From contig CAJXLO010000006.1 in the NCBI GenBank assembly GCA_913056525.1, positions 1-51,149 on the forward strand: 51,149 nucleotides of DNA. Reading direction: 5' to 3'. The notes beneath the pieces are model-generated. The model did no database searches. It saw only the letters and a program-made list of their open reading frames with translations, and was not told the DNA's origin. The position numbers and the translations under genes were made by a program. Shown here one piece after another: positions 7,830 to 14,848 of the stretch (position 1 is the first letter of the stretch; the number at the start of each line of letters is the position of its first letter). Source of the stretch: an uncultured Psychroflexus sp. Its GTDB lineage: Bacteria > Bacteroidota > Bacteroidia > Flavobacteriales > Flavobacteriaceae.

Positions 7830-10649
7830 TCAATACCACTTCCTTTTAAAAAGGCCCAATAAGGTTTGAACGTCCAGTGTCACGATGAACCGAATATTCT
7901 CTTGATAATCAGGTTGTTCTAGCTCAAATCCTTTACTGGAATAGATCGGAAAGAACAGTTCAAAATACTCTTCCACGAGGTTCAGTCTAATTCCACTATC
8001 ATACAAGAATTCAGCACTTTCTCCCTTGTTCTTCACAAAGCCGGCATCACCATAAGCAAATATCCAGTTCCAGATGGTTGTACTTGCATTCAACGTGGTG
8101 ATCCACTGGTCAGCGAAAGCAGGTTGTAACTGGGATTTAAAACCACCTTCTGCAAAAATAAACTGCTGGCTAAGAAGGCCTGTTTCTTCGCTTCTTCCAT
8201 AGTAGTTGTAATCAAATAGATAATCGGTAGGACGATCCAGTGCGAAGGAGAAGAAATCGGAATCGCGCGAGTCATTGAACAGGAACAAACCTCCAAAGAA
8301 GCGAAGATTGATCTGACGGTTACTTTCAAATAACTTCCTGTAAGAAGCCGTAAATGATACTTTGCTGAACTTTTGAGCAACTTCATAATCCGCAAAAGCG
8401 GTAACATATCTATCCAGGTTCTTGTTGGAAAAGGCATACTGTAAGTTGACCACATTAAAGTCCGGTTCGTCCACATCATTGCTCTGGTCGCGGTCCCTAT
8501 CTATATTGATGGTCCTTAAGCCTAATACATGGCGTTCATTATCCCGCAGGTAATCACTATCGCGATAAACGATGTTCAGGAAGCCAGAGTATCGGCGGAA
8601 GAAAAGGTCAAAATCATAGGAAAAACGTGAGAAGTTAGCTCCTATTTGTGCATAGAAGGCGGACTTTTCCTTATCGTTGAAAAAATGGCGATAATCCGCC
8701 GCGGCAGAACCGATCAGCGCATTGCTGTTCAATCCCAACTTAGGCGATAATTTATAGCTCAGGTTCTTTGGTAATATGGACGTATTGTACAATTTCGTAC
8801 CTAAACTGATACCGTCATAAAGGTTGTACGTGAATTCAGGAATGACGAAGAGTTGGCTGTAGTATTGATCCTCGATATCCTCAAATATCCTAAGTTGGAA
8901 CGGTCTTCGGGTAAGTTTGGTCACCGCTTTGAAGTTGTTGGGCATGTAACTTTCGGGTATCAAGATCTCGCTATTAATGCCTATTCTATCTGCATCATGG
9001 TTCTTGACCATGACGGTTTTCTCTCCTTTAAAAGGACGGATCCATTTCTCAGCGATGATTGCTTTATCCTTGAGCTGGACCAACTTTACCGGTAAGTGGA
9101 TGCCGGCTTTGTTCTCCACCTGAACACTAAGGGAATCACCTATCCTTTGGACGCTTTTCATCGAGAAGTCGACCGGTCTATCATAGTTGATGTATCCATC
9201 AAAGAACCAGGCTATGTTCGCATCGGTGTTCTTTTGAAAATGTCTTCTGAATTCCGTTTGGTCCAGGCGACTGGAACGTTCTCTTTGATAAATTGCTTTA
9301 ATGGATCGGGCAATTTCTTTAGCTGAAGTGTATTCCTTTAGGAGCTGAATGCCCAGTCCGGCCTTGTACGTATTAGTGATCCGTTGATTGAACCTGAGTA
9401 GGGAATCCTGTTCCTTATTGATCCTTTCATCGTAGTTCTTTCGGGCCATCGTCTGCCACAGGAAAAGATATCGGTCATTAAAGTCCATTTCCGCCGCGTG
9501 GGACCAGTTGACCACCGGGAAGTCGCTTATGCTGCCCAGCAATTTGATATTGGAGAATTCCTGCTCTACAAACTCGTTCATCAGGCTGATCTGAACAGCA
9601 TCTAGCATCCATTGGTCTTGCCGGTTATTGATCAACAAGCTGTTCTTGAGATATTTTCTTGATGCGGTCTTAAAGAACTTGATGGAATACTGGAAGATGT
9701 CCGGGAAAGGTCTTAGAAAGTCGGGCAGCTGGTTCAATCCATAGACCGGCGAAAAGTCATAATCTGCCTTAGCCACCACCAGATCCTTGAACGGATATTT
9801 TCCCAGTTCTTGATGCAGGAACCGCATGACCCTATCAATGATGAGCGTTCTTACGTCCGGGGAAAGATCGGAGCTTATCAGGTTCGTCTTCACTGTTCCA
9901 TGGTCCGTGATGATGGTCTCAAAATCATCATAGGCAGATAAGTACACCTGCGTATCCACGATATTTCCACCTACCAGCGTCTCCCTTTTCGCTCCATTTT
10001 CTTTAAGCGTTTTCAAGGTTTCAAAAGAACAGGTCAATTGATAAGGTTGCGGATAGACGAAACGGATGTCGTATTCGTTCTTCTGTTGAGGTTGGTCGCC
10101 CAGGTTCTTATGACCATACAAAAGCCAATCTTTCTGGAATACCGCCGGTTTGATCATCCAATAACGGGCGGATATTCGCTGGTCTTCGTAACCAAAACCG
10201 GTAAATCTAGCTTCCGGTATCCGCTGCTCGTACTTAAGCCTTATATCGATCTTTTCATCTACCGCCAATGGTTCTTGTAGATCGATCCTGATGATATCAG
10301 GATGTCCCTGAGGTCTTTGCCAATCTGCATTTTGTTTTCCTACCGATATATTTTCTATAAAGGTACCACCGCGTTCTTTGGCAGTAGCAAAATGGAATTT
10401 CCTAACGAACTCTTCCGCATAACGTTCTGCCAGCGGACTTTCCTTGTCGGAAAATGCGTTTAGCCAATTATAAAGGTAGATAGCCGAGAGTTCCTTGCCC
10501 GTATGATTAACGAACACGATCTTTTGACCGATCTCCCAGTTCCTAAGGTCATCACTTATCTCCACACGGGCATCTATCTGATGCTGTGCGGAAAGACTGC
10601 TTACCAGCCCGCAAAGTATCGATAAGATAAATAGATATTGCCTGATCAA
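7830..10649 (-). CDS. M1-peptidase-like protein lacking HEXXH, fused to a C-terminal beta-barrel
   Basis: The 939-residue protein has a signal peptide (about 1-21, SSLSAQ). Residues 25-260 resemble the N-terminal beta domain of M1 aminopeptidases, and 262-500 the helical catalytic domain, with YGLNQLPDFLRPF at 303-315 near where the substrate loop would be. I find no HEXXH anywhere; the later segment WMLDAVQISLMNEF (347-360) fits the position of the downstream Glu helix. From about residue 590 the sequence becomes alternating aromatic strands ending in an aromatic residue (KRKWY), as in an outer-membrane barrel. The start is TTG, overlapping the nuclease stop by four bases; no in-frame ATG lies nearby. 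It is the last gene of a three-gene operon. Probably a non-peptidase relative; function unknown. Confidence 0.72.
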   Translation of the reverse strand: MIRQYLFILSILCGLVSSLSAQHQIDARVEISDDLRNWEIGQKIVFVNHTGKELSAIYLYNWLNAFSDKESPLAERYAEEFVRKFHFATAKERGGTFIENISVGKQNADWQRPQGHPDIIRIDLQEPLAVDEKIDIRLKYEQRIPEARFTGFGYEDQRISARYWMIKPAVFQKDWLLYGHKNLGDQPQQKNEYDIRFVYPQPYQLTCSFETLKTLKENGAKRETLVGGNIVDTQVYLSAYDDFETIITDHGTVKTNLISSDLSPDVRTLIIDRVMRFLHQELGKYPFKDLVVAKADYDFSPVYGLNQLPDFLRPFPDIFQYSIKFFKTASRKYLKNSLLINNRQDQWMLDAVQISLMNEFVEQEFSNIKLLGSISDFPVVNWSHAAEMDFNDRYLFLWQTMARKNYDERINKEQDSLLRFNQRITNTYKAGLGIQLLKEYTSAKEIARSIKAIYQRERSSRLDQTEFRRHFQKNTDANIAWFFDGYINYDRPVDFSMKSVQRIGDSLSVQVENKAGIHLPVKLVQLKDKAIIAEKWIRPFKGEKTVMVKNHDADRIGINSEILIPESYMPNNFKAVTKLTRRPFQLRIFEDIEDQYYSQLFVIPEFTYNLYDGISLGTKLYNTSILPKNLSYKLSPKLGLNSNALIGSAAADYRHFFNDKEKSAFYAQIGANFSRFSYDFDLFFRRYSGFLNIVYRDSDYLRDNERHVLGLRTINIDRDRDQSNDVDEPDFNVVNLQYAFSNKNLDRYVTAFADYEVAQKFSKVSFTASYRKLFESNRQINLRFFGGLFLFNDSRDSDFFSFALDRPTDYLFDYNYYGRSEETGLLSQQFIFAEGGFKSQLQPAFADQWITTLNASTTIWNWIFAYGDAGFVKNKGESAEFLYDSGIRLNLVEEYFELFFPIYSSKGFELEQPDYQENIRFIVTLDVQTLLGLFKRKWY

Positions 10650-11893
10650 TTTACTACGAATTTCACCGCATCTGGGAAAGATGCTACTTTTAGGTAGTAT
10701 ATACCTGAACTCCAGCTGGAAACATCCATGCTGTGATTCCTGCTATCTAGGCGATGCTCATTCATCTTTTTCCCAAGTCCATCGTAAACAGTTGACCTTA
10801 GGTTTTCACCTATGATCCGCTCATCATATCTTATCATCATCGATCCATCTGCTATGTTCCCGTTCGGGAAAGTGACAAGTTCTTTTAAACCAGGAGCTTT
10901 CATACTTAAAAAATCTTCCGTGGTGTTCATGGTCATTACAACGGGCAAATGATCGCTCATATTGTAAAGGTCATCGCGTAATGACTGGTCAAAAACACCA
11001 AAACAGCTGCTCGCATTGATGTTGTCGTTATAGCAGTTCCCGTTGTTGCCTATGGCCTGATAGCTTCCGTTCTGGTAATAGACCGTTTGTGTTCCGTCCA
11101 GTAAATTATCGGACAGGAAGAAAAGGTCAAATCTGTCATCTAATCCGCCGCCGGCCCCAAAATCATTGAACGGCGCGTTGTCCTGTCGGGAGCTCTGCGT
11201 GTGGATGTCGGCAAAAGAAGGGTTTGTATGCCAATTACCTAATTGGTCGATAGGATCGAAGACCGGAATAGGTGTATTGCCTATGATCAATTGCTGTACC
11301 GCACTTTCATTCCCGGAATAGAAGTTCATGTCGCCACCAAATATCACGCGGGCATCAGCGGGCAAGGTGAAAAGGAAATTCGTGAATTCCTGGACCATAT
11401 CGAACCTCCATTGTTCATTGAAACTTCCCTGACTTGCTTTAAGATGAGCGATGAAGACATGGATGTCCACTGGAGCAGTCGAGGCTCCGGCTGTGTTTAA
11501 TCTTAACTTATAATAATTGATGTCCCTAAGTGAAGTGCCGATCTGGTCAGTGCTAAGAAGTTCGAACTTATCAGCATTATAGAACAGGAGCTGGTTGAGG
11601 TCATTGCCACCGGAAGTGTTAAAGACAAAATCAGCAGCCTGAAAGTCCTTGGTCGTATAATTAAAGGAAAAGTCACGGATCAGGTCTGCGCCCATTGGCG
11701 TTTGTAGTTCTTGCACCAGTAGTAGGTCAGGATCCACTTCTGCCAGTATATCGTTCAATATCAGTTCCCGGTTATCCGGTGGAGCTTCGGGGAAGTCCAG
11801 GAGGTTATAGGTCATCAGTTTGAACTCGTCTTGAGCGTTCATTGATGTTACGACCAATAACATCAATCCGATATAAAAGGATCGTACGTTCAT
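10646..11893 (-). CDS. Secreted endonuclease/exonuclease/phosphatase family protein with T9SS sorting domain
   Basis: From ATG at 11893 the product is 415 residues; a TTG two codons upstream (11899) is possible. The signal peptide ends in TSMNAQ. The catalytic fold of DNase I-like hydrolases is visible: MTYNLLDFP, then LLVQEL with the metal-binding Glu, GGDMNFYSG in the middle and SDHLPVVM near residue 310, the usual Asp-His pair. The last 80 residues form a type A T9SS sorting domain, with FPNGNIADG, a VYDGLGKKM strand and SSGIYYLKV. It should therefore be exported to the surface or medium by the type IX system. Nucleic acid or phosphoester substrate cannot be decided. It is followed by the M1-like gene with a four-base overlap. 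Confidence 0.85.
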   Translation of the reverse strand: MNVRSFYIGLMLLVVTSMNAQDEFKLMTYNLLDFPEAPPDNRELILNDILAEVDPDLLLVQELQTPMGADLIRDFSFNYTTKDFQAADFVFNTSGGNDLNQLLFYNADKFELLSTDQIGTSLRDINYYKLRLNTAGASTAPVDIHVFIAHLKASQGSFNEQWRFDMVQEFTNFLFTLPADARVIFGGDMNFYSGNESAVQQLIIGNTPIPVFDPIDQLGNWHTNPSFADIHTQSSRQDNAPFNDFGAGGGLDDRFDLFFLSDNLLDGTQTVYYQNGSYQAIGNNGNCYNDNINASSCFGVFDQSLRDDLYNMSDHLPVVMTMNTTEDFLSMKAPGLKELVTFPNGNIADGSMMIRYDERIIGENLRSTVYDGLGKKMNEHRLDSRNHSMDVSSWSSGIYYLKVASFPDAVKFVVN

Positions 11894-11914
11894 CTTCAAT
11901 AATTAGGCGTTCTA

Positions 11915-12601
11915 CTAAAAATTAGGGCTGAGTTCAAATTCTTTGTAGAAATCATCTAATATTTGAACCACTTCATCTTCATTATCGACCAATTGGATAA
12001 GGTCAAGGTCTTCCGGATCGATATTTTGAAATTCGTCACAGACCATTTTTTTTACCCAATCTATGAGTCCCTGCCAGAATTCCCTGCCTACCAGGATGAT
12101 CGGGAACTTGTTTATCTTCCGGGTTTGTATCAAGGTCAGGGCTTCAAACAATTCATCTAGAGTACCGAATCCACCTGGCATGACAATGAATCCCTGCGCA
12201 TATTTTACGAACATCACTTTGCGAACAAAGAAATAATCGAAATAAAGATTTTTATCTCTATCTATATAAGGGTTGTCATTTTGTTCAAACGGAAGGTCTA
12301 TGTTGAGTCCCACGGAAGTTCCATCACCTTCAAAAGCTCCTTTGTTTGCTGCTTCCATAATGCCGGGACCGCCACCGCTAATAATACCATATCCCTGGTC
12401 TACTACTTTATGAGCCACGTTTGTTGCGAGTTCATAATATCTCGAGCCGGGTTTTAACCGCGCGGAACCGAATAGGGACACACAGGGACCTATCTTGCTC
12501 ATATTCTCAAATCCATAGACGAATTCGCCCATGATCTTAAAAAGGGCCCAACTATCATTGGTCTTGATCTCGTTCCAGTTCTTAAAATGCTTATTCACCA
12601 T
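11915..12601 (-). CDS. LOG family protein (TIGR00730-type nucleoside-5'-monophosphate phosphoribohydrolase)
   Basis: The 228-residue cytoplasmic protein has the hallmark motifs of the LOG family, formerly called lysine decarboxylase-like: GGGPGIMEAANKGA in the first half and PGGFGTLDELFE in the second, where the Glu is catalytic. Characterised members release adenine-type bases from nucleoside monophosphates, and some make cytokinins. The PGGxGTxxE motif is intact, so activity is likely. It is 21 bases before the nuclease gene on the same strand and appears to lead the operon. A link to nucleotide salvage with the nuclease is possible but unproven. Confidence 0.85.
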   Translation of the reverse strand: MVNKHFKNWNEIKTNDSWALFKIMGEFVYGFENMSKIGPCVSLFGSARLKPGSRYYELATNVAHKVVDQGYGIISGGGPGIMEAANKGAFEGDGTSVGLNIDLPFEQNDNPYIDRDKNLYFDYFFVRKVMFVKYAQGFIVMPGGFGTLDELFEALTLIQTRKINKFPIILVGREFWQGLIDWVKKMVCDEFQNIDPEDLDLIQLVDNEDEVVQILDDFYKEFELSPNF

Positions 12602-12757
12602 TCTTTTTAATATAAACGAACGCTAAGATAAGCAAGTTTTTTGGTTTGTGGAAGGTCGACCTTACCAAGTCAGGTCTAACGAAGCTTACGGCTTTCCAAA
12701 CGTATCTAATAATGTCTGATGGATGATAATATATCCAGGACTTAACAATGTTCCAGG

Positions 12758-13384
12758 CTAAAATAAATGGCTCAGATCATTGAGTTTTTTACTAATGCTG
12801 GATCTGGTACTTCCATTATTAAACCTATGATGTTTAAGAAAGTCCAGAAAAGCGGCATTATTATCCAGATACTTTAAGCAAAGTCCCAAACTATCGGATA
12901 AGTGCAATCTGATACCATCTGGATCCTCAATGCATTTTACCTTTAGATCAGTTTGGTCCAGTCCGTATTTTTTTCCAATTTGATCCATGAACTTGTTTTT
13001 TTCCTCATCGGATAAATAAGGGAAAGTATAACTATAGTAAAATAATTTATCATCGCAAAAATGGAATTCCAGCCTGACCTTTTGGTCCTCTATGATCCGC
13101 TTGTAAAAAAGTATCCTGATACGATGTTCCCCGTGTTTGTGCGATATATTGTACAAGGGTTTACCATATCTTTTCATCAGGCTCTTTGTGCGCGTAGCAT
13201 AAAACTGATGGTTCAATGAAGTGTTTTCCAGTATTATTATGTCTTTATCAAAGTTTTCCATCAACTTTCTATAACAAGAGCTGTGACCAAATTGCTGTAA
13301 TAGCCTATACTGGAAATGGTCTCGGTTGTTCTCTTTTTTTCCGCCAAGCTTAAAAGGCAGAAAGCTGTTTATTGATCGTTCCAT
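12758..13384 (-). CDS. Hypothetical protein
   Basis: I do not recognise this 208-residue protein. It has no signal peptide or membrane segment and is basic, with many Lys, His and Tyr residues. The first 35 residues are polar; the middle (about 95-140) alternates in beta-strand fashion, with RIRILFYKRI and VRLEFHFCDDKLFYYSY; the end is helical and polar. It is monocistronic, flanked by gaps of 150-230 bases. A -7 box, a (TAAC)4 run and a perfect palindrome precede it, so expression is probably controlled. Confidence 0.65.
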   Translation of the reverse strand: MERSINSFLPFKLGGKKENNRDHFQYRLLQQFGHSSCYRKLMENFDKDIIILENTSLNHQFYATRTKSLMKRYGKPLYNISHKHGEHRIRILFYKRIIEDQKVRLEFHFCDDKLFYYSYTFPYLSDEEKNKFMDQIGKKYGLDQTDLKVKCIEDPDGIRLHLSDSLGLCLKYLDNNAAFLDFLKHHRFNNGSTRSSISKKLNDLSHLF

Positions 13385-13393
13385 AAAATTGAA

Positions 13394-13412
13394 TAACTAA
13401 CTAACTAACTAA
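13394..13412. repeat. Short tandem repeat (TAAC)4 plus TAA
   Basis: Four exact TAAC units just before the start codon of the hypothetical gene on the minus strand. If the -7 box at 13415 is used, the repeat falls in the transcription start and leader region, where copy-number changes could alter expression. Confidence 0.8.
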
Positions 13413-13414
13413 AC

Positions 13415-13422
13415 CAAAATTA
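13415..13422 (-). promoter_or_regulatory. Possible -7 box for the hypothetical gene
   Basis: On the minus strand it reads TAATTTTG, matching TAnnTTTG. The usual TTG at -33 is missing; the palindrome at 13444 takes up the region where it should be. Confidence 0.45.
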
Positions 13423-13443
13423 TGAAATATATGAACGCGCTTG

Positions 13444-13460
13444 TTACACTTAAAGTGTAA
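13444..13460. promoter_or_regulatory. Perfect 17-base palindrome, candidate operator
   Basis: TTACACTT-A-AAGTGTAA has two perfect 8-base arms around a single base, 60 bases before the hypothetical gene and just upstream of its candidate -7 box. The size and symmetry suit a dimeric helix-turn-helix regulator. The regulator is not identified. Confidence 0.5.
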
Positions 13461-13615
13461 TTAATGTTAAATCAGGAAAGTTTTCTTGCAATTCAAGAAG
13501 TCAAAATACAGCTGCATTATTTAAATTAAACGAAACTTTGTCTAAGTGCTCAGAATATCAATACGCAATAACTTATTTATAAAACAGTAAAGTAAGACAA
13601 GATGATAAATGCCTT

Positions 13616-14254
13616 TCACCACCATCCACGAACATTATATGTAACTGTTTGCGGCTGATTTTGAGCGTTTGCCAGCGTTACTTCCCGATAGTTCTTAAGC
13701 GATTGAACCGTTTCTTCTAACAATACTAGTAATTCTACTGAAAAACTAGTCGCTCCGGTACCGGCAGCCGTGGCGACTTGTTTATTAGAATAGGCATCTA
13801 ACCCCTGAAGATTAAAGGTGACTGATTTTTTGGGTCCATTGGTATTCACCGTCCAGGTGAGCTGAATGATAATATCAGCTTTAACCTGATCCAGCAATTG
13901 ATCAACCAGGCTTTCTGCGACAGCTGCTCCGCCGCTTTTACTGCTTCGCATCGCATCAAGCGCATTGGTTGAATTGATGTTTTTAATCACTGATTCCATA
14001 TTCTTTAGCGGGAAGTCACGTTCGGCCATCAAGCCGTTAATTTTGCTCACCACCAGTAAGAGATCAACATTTTCCTGAAATGCACGTGTATAATCAGGAA
14101 TGGTTTCTGTGATTCCCTGATTTTCAAAGGTCATGGTATAGCCGTTTTGAACGCACCAATTATCGCTGGGCACGACCATTAAAGTAGGTTTTTTAGCTTG
14201 TGCGGTAACTGATAAATAAGATATCAAGATCAGCAGCGTAAGTATAGCTCTCAT
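13616..14254 (-). CDS. Secreted protein, DUF6175-like
   Basis: The 212-residue protein has a signal peptide (about 1-18, ending VTAQA) and then KKPTLMVVPSDNWC, a start I associate with the DUF6175 family of Bacteroidota, though I cannot confirm that here. The middle is helical with a small-residue segment SSKSGGAAVAESLVDQLL, then beta strands (ADIIIQLTW, VTFNLQGLDAYS), and the end VTYNVRGWW. It resembles periplasmic proteins of the curli-secretion-accessory type in size, but function is unknown. It starts 11 bases after the stop of a truncated upstream gene on the same strand, so it once belonged to a two-gene unit. Confidence 0.65.
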   Translation of the reverse strand: MRAILTLLILISYLSVTAQAKKPTLMVVPSDNWCVQNGYTMTFENQGITETIPDYTRAFQENVDLLLVVSKINGLMAERDFPLKNMESVIKNINSTNALDAMRSSKSGGAAVAESLVDQLLDQVKADIIIQLTWTVNTNGPKKSVTFNLQGLDAYSNKQVATAAGTGATSFSVELLVLLEETVQSLKNYREVTLANAQNQPQTVTYNVRGWW

Positions 14255-14265
14255 TGAATAAAATT

Positions 14266-14454
14266 TTAGTTGATTAAAAATGCGCTTAATCCGCGTACAT
14301 CGACTTTGACCAATACTTCATAGGCGGTATTGCCATCGCTAAGCGGATTTTCTTTTAACGCCCGATCGATCCATCTTCCGGTAGGATCAGTAACAAAGTC
14401 TTGAAACGCACCATTTGACATATAAAAGTCGTCGTAGCCATCAGCATAGATTTT
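14266..14454 (-). pseudogene. 3' remnant of a gene (or very short ORF) upstream of the DUF6175-like gene
   Basis: An open stretch of 62 codons ends at TAA 14266-14268. An ATG at 14421 gives only 51 residues. The translation is well-formed and acidic/aromatic (DFYMSNGAFQDFVTDPTGRW, later EVLVKVDVRGLSAFLIN), and stops 11 bases before the next start, as in an operon. A TAA at 14455-14457 closes it upstream and no coding sequence continues beyond. It looks like the C-terminal end of a protein whose 5' part has been deleted. A genuine 51-residue gene is less likely. Confidence 0.45.
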
Positions 14455-14457
14455 TTA

Positions 14458-14848
14458 TACTGGATCTTACTATTTTTGACGATAAGAAAAGCTTAAGTTC
14501 CATATTTTTCGTTAATTCCTACAAGTCTTTTGGTTGGTTGTAAAGAATTATTATCATCCTGATTTTCCCATACTTGACGTGCTGAAGTCTCAGTGTACGG
14601 ATAGTGAAATAAGGATGATCATAAAAACTGTGGTTTGGATGGTAAAATATATAACTCGTACACTTTTGCGCAGGTAGCTTTAACCTGTGGCATGAAAGCC
14701 CACAACGAGAATAAAATGATAAACCATTTGAGGATTTTGGCGAAGAGTTTATTTATCAAATATACTATTAGTATAGTTAAAATATTTTTTGATCCTAATT
14801 CACAAAAAAACGCAAAAATATTTATGTTATTTCTATTAATTGATCATT
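14458..14848. other. Intergenic stretch, no gene recognised
   Basis: About 390 AT-rich bases between the remnant and the end of the FG-GAP gene. A 75-codon plus-strand frame here (14635-14862) has no family resemblance and a composition typical of AT-rich noise. No terminator with a clear T-run is seen. Confidence 0.5.

Noticed and set aside
7830-10649. Active M1 aminopeptidase annotation
   Set aside because: No HEXXH is present in the protein, so the zinc site of M1 enzymes cannot form in the usual way.
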